From Bacteroidales bacterium UBA4231 (GTDB taxonomy: Bacteria > Bacteroidota > Bacteroidia > Bacteroidales > UBA932): a stretch of 64,000 nt of DNA. The stretch lies in the NCBI GenBank assembly GCA_002396335.1, contig DGXN01000030.1:32245-96244 (forward strand), read 5' to 3'. The notes below the pieces were generated by a model. The model worked only from the letters and a program-made list of their open reading frames with translations, was not told the origin of the DNA and ran no database searches. The position numbers were made by a program, and so were the translations under genes. Below, one piece after another: positions 1 to 8,730 of this stretch; within the stretch, counting starts at the first letter, position 1, and the number at the start of each line of letters is the position of its first letter.

Positions 1-1476
1 GCGCCAGGTATAGCCCACGCGGTTGCACCCTTCGGTGGCCGAATAAGGTGAGGTGCAGTCTGTGCTGCTGTAGCAGGTGAAGCGGAGAGCGCTTCCGTCC
101 ATAGGCCGTTCGCAAGGCCACCAGAAACCGTTGGGAACGAAGTTGGAGTAGTAACGGGCGTCGCGGCCCACGGTGCTGTTGTGCGCTTTGAAAGGAAGGG
201 CCCAGGAGGGGCTCACATCCACCACCTGCTGGTAGTTGTTCTCCCATCCGTCGGCCTTGTAGCCGGAGGTTTCGTCCACGATAGGGCGGGAGTAATCCAG
301 CATGCCGTTGGTCTCGTGGTAGCCTACCACGGGGTAGCGGCCGGATTCGGCCATGGGGTAGGCATCCACCAGTTTCAGGGAAGGCGTGATGAGGGAGAAT
401 CCGCTGCGGCAGATCTTTCCGCCGGAGGGGAATGAGAAGGCCAGTTCTGCGCCGATGGTGCCCAGGTAGGCCTCGCCCCACTGACGGTACCACCAGCCCC
501 AGATGATTTCGGTGTTGGTGCCCCAGTTCTCGAACCAGACATTCTGGTAGGAGTCGGCCGCATCCTGGATGTTCGTCAGGGGAGTACCCTTCTTGGTGAG
601 TTCGTATTGGTGAAGGTCAATCACGTCTTTGGCTGCTTTGGCTGCGTCGTCCCACTTGGTGGCGTCGTACTCCGGGAAGAGTTTCTCTCCGCGGCTGTTC
701 ACAAGACCGTCATAAAGTTTAGTGCCGTTCTGGCCGTTGAAAAGGGGAGAGGCGGCATACAGGAGGAGACGGGCTTTCAGGGCCATGGCAGCTCCCTTGG
801 TGGCGCGGCCCATGTTGGAAGAGGCGGCGATGACGTCGGAGATCTTGGCGGGCAGCAGGTCGATGGCACGGTCCAGTTCGGCCGTAATGAACTGGACGTT
901 CTGGTCCACCGTATGGCGGTCGATGGCTTCTCCGTTGATGTTCTGGTCGGAGGCGACGGGCTTGCCCTCTTCATCCATCCACAGATATACGGGGCCGTAA
1001 TGGCGGAAGAGGCAGAAATAGTAGTAGGCTCTCAGGAAGCGGGCCTCTCCTTCCATGCAGGACACCAGTTTTTCGGAGTCTTCTTTGTCGTAGTGGAGGT
1101 TGTTGATGAAGGTGGTGCACTCGTTGATGGCCTCGTAGAACTTTTTCCAGTAGTTGCCGCTGTTTACATCGGTGGAACTGGCGCTGGAATACTCTCCGCG
1201 GCGCACTTTGTACCAGTTGGTCTCCCACTGGGATTTTCCGTGCAGCGCTTCATCGGAGCGGAGGCTGGTGCCTCCTTCCTGGCCGCGCAGGTTTTCATCC
1301 TGCGGGATATAGGCGTACAGGTGGGCCAGGTACTGGCGGACAGCCGTGGAACGGCCCATGATGTCCTCGAGGGTGGCCTGGTCCTTGGTGTTGATGTCGA
1401 AGTAAGAGTCGCAGGAAACGGCGGTGCAGGCGGCTGCGAGCACGGCGGCGATGAAAGTTTTAACAGAATGTTTCAT
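1..1476 (-). CDS. SusD/RagB-family outer-membrane lipoprotein (partial, C-terminus off the left edge)
   Basis: Surface glycan-binding lipoprotein that caps the SusC-type channel. 492 codons are visible from the ATG at 1476 to base 1 without a stop, so the C-terminal part is missing. The N-terminus has a signal peptide ending in a lipobox-like AVSC (Cys about residue 22), followed by SusD-type helical (TPR-like) sequence with an EARFLRAYYYF segment typical of the family. It lies 12 nt downstream of the susC homologue and is surely its partner. Ligand specificity cannot be read from the sequence; the neighbouring sugar enzymes suggest a plant-type or arabinose-containing glycan. The pairing with SusC is seen; the substrate is inferred. 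Confidence 0.93.
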   Translation of the reverse strand, partial: MKHSVKTFIAAVLAAACTAVSCDSYFDINTKDQATLEDIMGRSTAVRQYLAHLYAYIPQDENLRGQEGGTSLRSDEALHGKSQWETNWYKVRRGEYSSASSTDVNSGNYWKKFYEAINECTTFINNLHYDKEDSEKLVSCMEGEARFLRAYYYFCLFRHYGPVYLWMDEEGKPVASDQNINGEAIDRHTVDQNVQFITAELDRAIDLLPAKISDVIAASSNMGRATKGAAMALKARLLLYAASPLFNGQNGTKLYDGLVNSRGEKLFPEYDATKWDDAAKAAKDVIDLHQYELTKKGTPLTNIQDAADSYQNVWFENWGTNTEIIWGWWYRQWGEAYLGTIGAELAFSFPSGGKICRSGFSLITPSLKLVDAYPMAESGRYPVVGYHETNGMLDYSRPIVDETSGYKADGWENNYQQVVDVSPSWALPFKAHNSTVGRDARYYSNFVPNGFWWPCERPMDGSALRFTCYSSTDCTSPYSATEGCNRVGYTWR

Positions 1477-1488
1477 GGTGCGTTCTCT

Positions 1489-4400
1489 TTAAAAGTTCAG
1501 GTTTAAACCCAGGCTCACATTGCGGGTGAGCGGATAGACGTTGCCGTAGGTGGACTCCAGTTCCGGATCCCAGAGCTTGAACTTGGAGAAAGTAAGGAGG
1601 TTCACCCCCTGCAGATAGATGCGGGCAGTGGAGATATGGATTTTCTTGGTCCATTTTTTCGGGAAGGTGTAGCCCAGCTCGGCATTCTTCAGGCGCAGGA
1701 AACTCATGTCCTTCTGCCAGAAGGTGGAGGAGCGGAGGTTGTTGGCCGGGGTCTCCGTGGAGAATCGGGGGTATTCGGCGTCGGCCGAAGGGTTTACGGA
1801 CCAGCTCTTTTCGGCCACGTCGGCAAAGATCTGGCCCTGGACCTTGACATTGGAAGCGGCACCGCCGTAGAGGTTGTAACCGCCGATAATCCGGGTCACG
1901 TGGGACATGCCGCTGAAGAAGACGCTGGCGTCGATGCCCATGTAGCTGAGGGAAAGGCCGAAACCGTAGTTGATCTCCGGGATGGAGGTGTAGCCGATGG
2001 GGACAATGTCGTAGGCGTCCACCTGGCCGTCGCCGTTGATGTCCCGGTACTTGATGTCGCCGGGCGCGACGGAACCGAATGTCTGGACGGGCCAGGTGTC
2101 AATCTCTTCCTGGCTCATGAACAGGCCTTCGGCGATGAGGCCGCGCTGCTGTCCGTTGGCAAAGCCGGCCGTGTTCTGGTAAGGCCAGACCTGGGAGGGC
2201 TTGTCGTCGTAAACGCGTTTGTTGCGGTTGAAGGTGTAGTTGCCGCGGGCGCTCAGGTTCAGGCCGCTGGGGAAGGTGTAGTCGAACTGGCCGGAGAGGT
2301 CGAAGCCGGAATTCTGCATTTCGCCGATGTTGGTGTATTGGGTTTTGCGGAGACCCACTGCGGAAGGCAGACTCTGGCGCTCGATGAAGATGCCGCTGCG
2401 GTAGTCGTTGAAGTAGTCCAGCTGGAATTTGATGTGATCCTGCCAGAAGTTCAGTTCCAGGCCCACATTGCGTTTGAGGGCCTCCTCCCAGACAATGCCG
2501 GGGTTGCCGATATCGCCGGTGGTGACGCCGGCGGTGCCCACGGGACCGGTAAGACCCCAGTAGAAGCCGGAGATACCGCTGGTGTCCATGGTGGTGTTGT
2601 AGCCGAAACGGCGGTTGCCGCCGATCTGGTCGTTACCGACTTTGCCGATAGAGGCCTTGATCTTGAACATGCTCACCCAAGTCTTGATGGGGTCCCAAAA
2701 CTTTTCGTTGGAGACAATCCATCCGATGGCGCCGGAGGGGAAGAATCCGAAGCGGTGTCCGGGCGAGAAGTTCTCGGAGCCGTTGTAACCGAAGTTAAAC
2801 TCGGCGAAATAGCGGTCCCGGTAGCTGTAGGTGGCACGTCCGGCGATACCGAGGCTCTTATACGGGAATGTATTCCAGTAGGAGCCGGGATTGATGTTGG
2901 TGCGTTCTCTCAAGTACCAAAGGAACATGCCTCCCACGCGGTGGGCGCTGTTGAAGCTGTGCTCATAATTGGCCGATGCTTCCACATTCAGGACGGTCTG
3001 GCCGCTGACGCCGGAGCTGGAAGTGTTGATATATCCGGTTCCGCTGTTTCCCTGCAGGGCGTATTCATAGTCCGCGATGTCGGAATTGTAGCGCAGGAAG
3101 TAGATGCGGGGCAGGATAACATTGGTGTAGGACGTAGTGCTCTTGGCATCCCAGGAAACCTGGATTTTGGCCGTAAGCCCTTCCAGAAGGAATTCAGAGA
3201 AGTCCTGGGTGAGGGAAACGGTGGTCTGGGCATTTTGGGAGGATGTTTCCGCGTAACCCATGTTGTTGATGAGGTTGTACGGGTTGCGTCCATTCTCGGG
3301 GTTGGAGAGGGTCCCGTCGCTGAACACCACGGGGAAGCCGATGGGGGAAATCTGCAGCGCGTAATTGTAAATCTCGCTGATGTCGCTGCCCGGCTTGTTC
3401 TTTTTGGTGAACTGGGTGCTCAGGTCCATGCCCAGGACAGTGGACTTTGTGATGTTGATATCCACGTTGGTGCGGAAGTTGAACCGCTGGTAATTCATCT
3501 GGGCGTTATAGCGGTCGTTCTGGGCTACGTTGAAGATACCGTCTTCAAAATAGTAGGAACCTCCGGCGTAGTACCGGACATTCTTGGTACCGCCCACGAC
3601 GGCGATGTTGGCCTTGCGGTTCACCGCCTGGCTCTTGAACAGCTGCTTCATCCAGTCCACGTTGGGGTAGAGGTCGCTGTACAGGATGGGGAGGGCGTCA
3701 TCGGCCGTGTTTACCCGCTGGGAGCGAACCTCGTCGGAAGCCAGGTACATGGAACGGCTGTAGTCGTCGATCATGCCGGGCTGCATGGTGTTCAGGTAGT
3801 TGATGAACTGTTCGGCCGACGCCATCTGGGGCAGCTGGGTGGGGGCGGTGAGGCCGGATTCCAGTTTCACGCTTACCTTGGGCTTGGACTCGCTGCCGCG
3901 CTTGGTGGTAATGAGGACGATGCCGTTTGCACCGCGGACGCCGTACAGGGCGGTGGCGGTTGCATCCTTCAGGATGGAGAAGGAGGCGATGTCTTCGGTG
4001 TCCACCAGGTCCATCGAGCGCTCGACACCGTCTACCAGGATGAGCGGATAGGCGTTGGCACCGAAGGTGTTCACGCCACGGATCCAGAATTCGGCGCTGG
4101 AGCCCGGTTCACCGGTGTGCTGGACAGCCACTACGCCGGCCAGTTTACCGGCCAGGCCCGTCGAGAGCTGGCCGATGGGCGCTTTAAGCACTTCCGCATC
4201 GACTGAAGTGATAGAGCCGATGACGGACGCTTTTTTCTGGGCACCGTAGGCCACCATCACCACCTCGTCCAATTGGTTGGCCTGGGGAACCAGTTTCACG
4301 AGCATGTCGGTTTGGCTGTTCACGGGAACTTCTTCGTCTTCGTAACCCAGGAAGCTTACAATCAGGTAGTCCGTGGGCTTGACGGAAATGTCGAAGCGAC

Positions 4401-4575
4401 CGGCGCCGTCAGTCATGACGCCGCGGGTTTCGCCTTTGACGGTGACAAAAGCGCCGGCGACCGGTGCGTCCGTCTCGTCAATGACCTTACCCTTAACGTT
4501 CCGATTCTGTGCACTGACATCCAGACCCAAGGTCAGGATGAGGAGCATGGCCAGAAGGCTGAGTTTTTTAATCAT
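1489..4575 (-). CDS. SusC/RagA-family TonB-linked outer-membrane transporter
   Basis: TonB-dependent beta-barrel that imports oligosaccharides together with the SusD lipoprotein. The 1028 residues are normal for the family. Visible in order: Sec signal peptide ending near VSAQ (about residue 22), a carboxypeptidase-regulatory-like domain (about 28-95), a TonB box/plug region containing the IRGVNTFGANAYPLILVDGV segment and the hallmark YGVRGANGIVLITTKRG, then a long aromatic-rich barrel ending in the C-terminal aromatic LGLNLNF. It follows the ROK kinase gene with only 18 nt between, so SusC/D appear to be co-transcribed with the cytoplasmic sugar enzymes. No sigma/anti-sigma or hybrid two-component regulator is visible beside it. 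Confidence 0.95.
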   Translation of the reverse strand: MIKKLSLLAMLLILTLGLDVSAQNRNVKGKVIDETDAPVAGAFVTVKGETRGVMTDGAGRFDISVKPTDYLIVSFLGYEDEEVPVNSQTDMLVKLVPQANQLDEVVMVAYGAQKKASVIGSITSVDAEVLKAPIGQLSTGLAGKLAGVVAVQHTGEPGSSAEFWIRGVNTFGANAYPLILVDGVERSMDLVDTEDIASFSILKDATATALYGVRGANGIVLITTKRGSESKPKVSVKLESGLTAPTQLPQMASAEQFINYLNTMQPGMIDDYSRSMYLASDEVRSQRVNTADDALPILYSDLYPNVDWMKQLFKSQAVNRKANIAVVGGTKNVRYYAGGSYYFEDGIFNVAQNDRYNAQMNYQRFNFRTNVDINITKSTVLGMDLSTQFTKKNKPGSDISEIYNYALQISPIGFPVVFSDGTLSNPENGRNPYNLINNMGYAETSSQNAQTTVSLTQDFSEFLLEGLTAKIQVSWDAKSTTSYTNVILPRIYFLRYNSDIADYEYALQGNSGTGYINTSSSGVSGQTVLNVEASANYEHSFNSAHRVGGMFLWYLRERTNINPGSYWNTFPYKSLGIAGRATYSYRDRYFAEFNFGYNGSENFSPGHRFGFFPSGAIGWIVSNEKFWDPIKTWVSMFKIKASIGKVGNDQIGGNRRFGYNTTMDTSGISGFYWGLTGPVGTAGVTTGDIGNPGIVWEEALKRNVGLELNFWQDHIKFQLDYFNDYRSGIFIERQSLPSAVGLRKTQYTNIGEMQNSGFDLSGQFDYTFPSGLNLSARGNYTFNRNKRVYDDKPSQVWPYQNTAGFANGQQRGLIAEGLFMSQEEIDTWPVQTFGSVAPGDIKYRDINGDGQVDAYDIVPIGYTSIPEINYGFGLSLSYMGIDASVFFSGMSHVTRIIGGYNLYGGAASNVKVQGQIFADVAEKSWSVNPSADAEYPRFSTETPANNLRSSTFWQKDMSFLRLKNAELGYTFPKKWTKKIHISTARIYLQGVNLLTFSKFKLWDPELESTYGNVYPLTRNVSLGLNLNF

Positions 4576-4593
4576 TGATGTTTTTATTATGTG

Positions 4594-5406
4594 TTAATAA
4601 ACAGTCGTTGGTTCAAGTAGCGCGGACAGTCCTTCAAAGACAGCTCCTTCCGGAACCGGCAGGATGGCAATGCCTTCCAGGGCATTCTGCAAGGGCCTGA
4701 GCATCAGGCTCAGGGACTTGGAAATCTGACCGCCCACAAGCAGGGTGTCTGTCCGGATGTCCGGCAGCGTGTCTTTCAGGAATTCGCCGAGCACTGAGCC
4801 TACATGGTCATAAACTTCCAGTGCGGGGATGTCCCCTCCAAAGGCGAGCTTGGCAACGGTGTATGCACTCTGGGATCCGTCCCCAGTCTTTTCCCGATAG
4901 GCGTTCCGGATCCCCCGGGCGCTGATGACATCTTCCAGAATTCCTTCTCCATAGGGGAGATTCCAGAGGTTGCGGGCAGGAGAGCCTTTTTCATTGACGT
5001 GAACCTTTCCGTCCGTGTAGTAGCTGAATCCCAGGCCGGTGCCCAGCGTGACCACGGCGGCATTTTTGAGCCCCAGCATCCGGACAGAACCCAGAAGGAG
5101 GGTGTTCACGTCATGGCCGAACCGGAGTGGAATTCCTTCCGGTACACAGGCAAGGGTACGGAAAGCCAGGTCTTTCACGGCGGCGAACTTGTGCTCCATC
5201 CGGAAAACACCTTCCCGGTAGTCGAAGGGACCGGGAATGGCTACGCCAATTCCTTTCACGCCGTCCAGAGGGCCGACCGCTTTAGCAAGTGCAGCGGCAA
5301 TCTCCTCCCTGCTCCCATCGGAGGGGATGGGAACCTGACGGCCGTCGGCACACTTGACGAAGGTGCCGCCAACGTCCAGGAGGCGATATGCCTTAGAGTT
5401 CAACAT
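4594..5406 (-). CDS. ROK-family sugar kinase-like protein
   Basis: Probable ATP-dependent sugar kinase (or allokinase) of the ROK family, 270 residues. I chose the ATG at 5406 because the longer reading frame upstream is only the shadow of the preceding gene; the true start overlaps that gene by 14 nt. The phosphate-1 motif DVGGT is at residues 11-15, a catalytic-Asp region GHDVN at 97-101 (ROK consensus NDAN, so His replaces the first Asn), and a phosphate-2 motif LGTGLG at 121-126. The Cys-rich zinc motif of classical ROK glucokinases is absent, as in several shorter ROK proteins. Context between a PMI-like enzyme and SusC suggests it phosphorylates the imported sugar; the substrate is unknown. 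Confidence 0.85.
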   Translation of the reverse strand: MLNSKAYRLLDVGGTFVKCADGRQVPIPSDGSREEIAAALAKAVGPLDGVKGIGVAIPGPFDYREGVFRMEHKFAAVKDLAFRTLACVPEGIPLRFGHDVNTLLLGSVRMLGLKNAAVVTLGTGLGFSYYTDGKVHVNEKGSPARNLWNLPYGEGILEDVISARGIRNAYREKTGDGSQSAYTVAKLAFGGDIPALEVYDHVGSVLGEFLKDTLPDIRTDTLLVGGQISKSLSLMLRPLQNALEGIAILPVPEGAVFEGLSALLEPTTVY

Positions 5407-7234
5407 CTTCGTATCCGTCCCGGAGCAGGGTCTTATGGACGCGGATGGGTTCGGCGCCCAGGTTCTCGATGACGTATTCGCCCATGTCGGCCGGAACGAC
5501 GACCAGGTCCATGAACGAAGCCTCATAGGCACGTTCGGGGTGCGCCTTGCTGCGGACTCGGATTTTTTCACCATCCACCAGCGTGAGGACGTGGAACTTG
5601 CCGTCAGTGCGCTGGGTGCAGGTCTTTTCGAATTCCAGGCGGCGCAGGCTGAAGTACAACTGCTCGTTTTCACCTACGATGTATTCTTCCCAGCCTTCGC
5701 CGGAAGCGGCGAGGCGTGGCTCCTGCACAATGTAGTCTTTGCTGGCGGGGTCGTGGATGACGGAGGTTCGGCGTTGCTGGTTCACGTTCAGCTCTCCCAG
5801 CTTGGTATGGATGGGGCGCTGCTTCCCGTCAAAGTCCAGGCGCAGGTAGTCGTACATCTTATACGTATATGAGCCGATGGTAAGCGAGCCGATCTCCAGG
5901 ATCACCTGGTTGCGGCCGCTGGAGTGGATGGTGCCGGCGGGCAACATCACCTGGAGGCCGGGCACGGACTTCTCGTAGCTCACGTATTTCATATAGTCCA
6001 CGGGCTGATGCTTTGTGTCGGCCGCTTCGATGGCGCGGAAGAATTCGGGGATGTCGGCGTCGTCGCGGAAGCCGATGAAGGTTTTGGCGTCATGACCGGT
6101 GACCACGACGTAGTAGCTTTCGTCCTGCCGGCCGAATTCATTATAATGGGCTTTGTTATAAGCGCTTCCGCTGTGGCACTGGATGCTCATGTTGCCGGTG
6201 GAGTGGTAACTGTCGTCCCAGTTGAAGCGGATGGGGAAGTATCCGCCGAATTTGTCCACTACCTTGGGCCCCAGCACTTTTTCGCCTTCTTTCATGAAAA
6301 AGGTGGAGAACGGGATTTCCAGCAGGGTGCCCTTCACGTCAACCAGAACACTCACCTCCATGGGAATGAGGTCGAACACCCAGGCTGCGTTGCGCATCTG
6401 GGCCGGGAGTTTGCGGAGTTTTTTCATGTAAGTGCCGCCCCAGACTCCTTCCAGATAGACGGGTTTGCAGCGGAACGGATAGCTGGAAAGGGCCGACGTA
6501 ACTTCGCTGAAGGCATCGTAAGGGAGAAGGATGTTCTCGTTGGGGTTGTCGTTCTCTACGTAGAAGTCGACATTCCTTTCCCGGGCGAGGAGCTCGCGGC
6601 GTAGGCCCACTGCCACTTCAAAGTCACAGTAGTAGCAGCGGCGGATAATGAGGGGCGTGGTGAGCGCCTCGTCCATGCCTATGTTGATATACTGTCCGCG
6701 GCGGATCCTGAGGATGCTTTCTTTTGGGGTTACATCGAGGAATACCTTCACGTCGTAGAAGCCCCTGAGGCCTTTGATCAGGCATCCTTGCCCGTAGACG
6801 ATGGTAACAGCGTCGGGACGGTCTTTCTGCCTTTTCAAACCTTCCAGTTTGTCCGGATCCAGCAAGCCTTCATAACCGCCCTTGTAAACTTGCCCGAAAA
6901 GAAGAGTGGGGTCTTCGCTGCGGTCCCAGCTCAGTTTGCTGTCCACAAGGTCCCAAAGTTCCTTTTCGTTTTTGTATACGCTGCGGAAGTCTATCTTGCG
7001 GGTTTTCAGGCCGCGGACGTGGAGCTGCTGTTCCAGGAGGTTCACGGTGCGGGCAAAGTCGGCCCCGACGTAGCCGTCGATGCCGATGACCATGCCGTTT
7101 TCCAGCCCGGAGGCAAGCTTTTTGGCTACATTTACACTCCCTTTTACTACTTGTTTTCCCACCTCGTCGCGGATGGCCGGCCGGTTCACGGGAACCAGGT
7201 CGTCGAACGGGTAGGGATTATACATGAAACTCAT
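5393..7234 (-). CDS. Fusion: degenerate uridine-kinase-like domain + class I phosphomannose-isomerase-like cupin
   Basis: 613 residues with two parts. Residues about 45-240 resemble a P-loop uridine kinase (VTIVYGQGCLIKGLRGFYDVKVF, a FLDVTPKESILRIRRG segment), but the Walker A position reads GIDGYVGADFART (51-63), lacking GK[ST]. Residues about 255-613 are phosphomannose-isomerase-like: KPVYLEGVWGG at 257, then candidate zinc ligands Gln352 and His354 (IQCH), Glu372 (DESYYV) and His437 (LPAGTIH), all present. So the isomerase half looks competent while the kinase half looks catalytically dead or repurposed as a sensor. It sits between the isomerase-like gene and the ROK kinase, 35 nt from the former. 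A Met at residue 4 (7225) is an alternative start. The sugar substrate is not determinable here. Confidence 0.8.
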   Translation of the reverse strand: MSFMYNPYPFDDLVPVNRPAIRDEVGKQVVKGSVNVAKKLASGLENGMVIGIDGYVGADFARTVNLLEQQLHVRGLKTRKIDFRSVYKNEKELWDLVDSKLSWDRSEDPTLLFGQVYKGGYEGLLDPDKLEGLKRQKDRPDAVTIVYGQGCLIKGLRGFYDVKVFLDVTPKESILRIRRGQYINIGMDEALTTPLIIRRCYYCDFEVAVGLRRELLARERNVDFYVENDNPNENILLPYDAFSEVTSALSSYPFRCKPVYLEGVWGGTYMKKLRKLPAQMRNAAWVFDLIPMEVSVLVDVKGTLLEIPFSTFFMKEGEKVLGPKVVDKFGGYFPIRFNWDDSYHSTGNMSIQCHSGSAYNKAHYNEFGRQDESYYVVVTGHDAKTFIGFRDDADIPEFFRAIEAADTKHQPVDYMKYVSYEKSVPGLQVMLPAGTIHSSGRNQVILEIGSLTIGSYTYKMYDYLRLDFDGKQRPIHTKLGELNVNQQRRTSVIHDPASKDYIVQEPRLAASGEGWEEYIVGENEQLYFSLRRLEFEKTCTQRTDGKFHVLTLVDGEKIRVRSKAHPERAYEASFMDLVVVPADMGEYVIENLGAEPIRVHKTLLRDGYEDVEL

Positions 7235-7269
7235 ATTGCTTTTGTTGTGCCCGGCTTGACCGGGATCTT

Positions 7270-8730
7270 TTAATAGTTATAAAACTCAAATCCCATAATT
7301 TCTGCAAAGGCTTCCAGCTGGGGACGCCAGTCGCCGTCGGCAATGGCATAGTGCTGGGTAACTCCCACCTTGAGCACTTTTTCGAAGAGTTCCTTGACAG
7401 GAACCTGCGGACGGAAAATCGTGTGGCTGTAGGTGGCCAGGAGGTGTTTTTTGTGGCTTTGCGGGGTGTCTTTTTCGGAGAGGCTTTCGGCGAGGAAAGT
7501 GACCAGCTTGTACTTGCCGTTTTCCTCATACAGGCCGGCGACGGTCTTCATTCCGGGGCTGATGCGATACCATGCGAAAGGCGCTCCTGCATACTTCCAG
7601 GAGGTTTTTGCAAAGCGCACGTCGCGGGCGATTATCACGTTGTCCTGCCAGGCGGGGTCGTTGTGGTCGTTGGGGCCTGCATGGCCGCCGGCGAAGGTCC
7701 CGAAGTCGTCTTCAATGTGGAAAGGCTCGATGAAATTGACATTCTTTCCGCTCAGGAGCTTGAGGATGTAGGTGATGAGACCGGCGCCGATATCGGCCTC
7801 GGGGACCAGTACGCTTACGTTTTCATTGAACCACTGCGGATAGAAGCCTGCGCGGCAGCCGGCCGTGCGGAAGGTGGCCTGGTCGATATCGTTGTACACG
7901 TAGCAGTCGATGTCGTTCTTCTGGGCCAGTTTCTTGATGCCGAGGGTGGCTTTTACGCAGCCGATGAATTTGTCGTACTCCACGTCGTCCATCATCTTGT
8001 ACTTGGAGGTGAGTTCGTCGGCATAGGCTTTTACTTCTTCGTCGGTAAGGTTGTCTATCTCGGTACCGTAGTCAGAGTACGGCAGGTAGTGAATCTCCGG
8101 GCCGATTTTGGTAAAGAGGTCGTAGTTGTCGATATAGGTGCTCCACATGGCCTCGTTCATATTGGCCATCAGGCCCACGTTGGAGTGGCGCAGGATGCTT
8201 CGGACACGTGCGGCATCGGCGAAAACGCGGACCTTTTCCGTAATCTCCTCACGGGTGCCCATGACGGTGCGGACGCCTTTCCGGGGGATTCGCCTGATGC
8301 TGCCGGAGCCCTCCAGGGAGCCCACAAGGGTTCCTGCGCAGAGATAGTCTACAAAATCATCCTCGTCAAGGGTAGTCTCAAATGTCATCCGGGGCTTGGC
8401 GACATTGCAGAAGAGAATGGGCATCTCCGGGCAGTCACGGAGGAAGCGGATCCATGCAAAGTCCTCACTCCATGAAAGGAATTCAGCATAAACGAAGTCC
8501 ACTTTTTCCTGGAAGAAAAGGTTCAACGCTTTCTCGGCGTCTTCCCTTTCATAGACAATGCCGGGATCCACCAGGTCCAGGAAGTCCATGGATGCTTTTA
8601 TGTCTTTGACAGCCAGGTCTTTGCGCTCGCCATATGTGCCGCGCTTGGGTCCGTAGAGGTTCTTGAAACGCGGGGAGGCAATGAGGAGTAGTCCTGCCTT
8701 TGGTTTCCGCTGTTTATCGCTTGCTTGCAT
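7270..8730 (-). CDS. L-fucose/L-arabinose isomerase-like protein
   Basis: 486-residue cytoplasmic enzyme resembling the L-fucose/L-arabinose isomerase superfamily, which interconverts aldoses and ketoses with Mn2+. The N-terminal half is a substrate-fold domain (KAGLLLIASPRFKNLYGPKRG start); the C-terminal half carries candidate metal-binding acids in the VPEADIGAGLI and IEPFHIEDDFG stretches and a GGHAGPNDH loop. It diverges from characterised AraA and FucI, so the precise substrate is open. It overlaps the upstream MFS gene by 17 nt and precedes the PMI-like fusion, indicating tight co-expression with transport and phosphorylation. Family-level call is good; a specific reaction would be a guess. 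Confidence 0.8.
   Translation of the reverse strand: MQASDKQRKPKAGLLLIASPRFKNLYGPKRGTYGERKDLAVKDIKASMDFLDLVDPGIVYEREDAEKALNLFFQEKVDFVYAEFLSWSEDFAWIRFLRDCPEMPILFCNVAKPRMTFETTLDEDDFVDYLCAGTLVGSLEGSGSIRRIPRKGVRTVMGTREEITEKVRVFADAARVRSILRHSNVGLMANMNEAMWSTYIDNYDLFTKIGPEIHYLPYSDYGTEIDNLTDEEVKAYADELTSKYKMMDDVEYDKFIGCVKATLGIKKLAQKNDIDCYVYNDIDQATFRTAGCRAGFYPQWFNENVSVLVPEADIGAGLITYILKLLSGKNVNFIEPFHIEDDFGTFAGGHAGPNDHNDPAWQDNVIIARDVRFAKTSWKYAGAPFAWYRISPGMKTVAGLYEENGKYKLVTFLAESLSEKDTPQSHKKHLLATYSHTIFRPQVPVKELFEKVLKVGVTQHYAIADGDWRPQLEAFAEIMGFEFYNY

Noticed and set aside
1636..4206. 856-codon open frame on the plus strand opposite SusC
   Set aside because: It is the antisense shadow of a real TonB-transporter gene in high-GC DNA; low-complexity Gly/Val/Ala composition and no domain.
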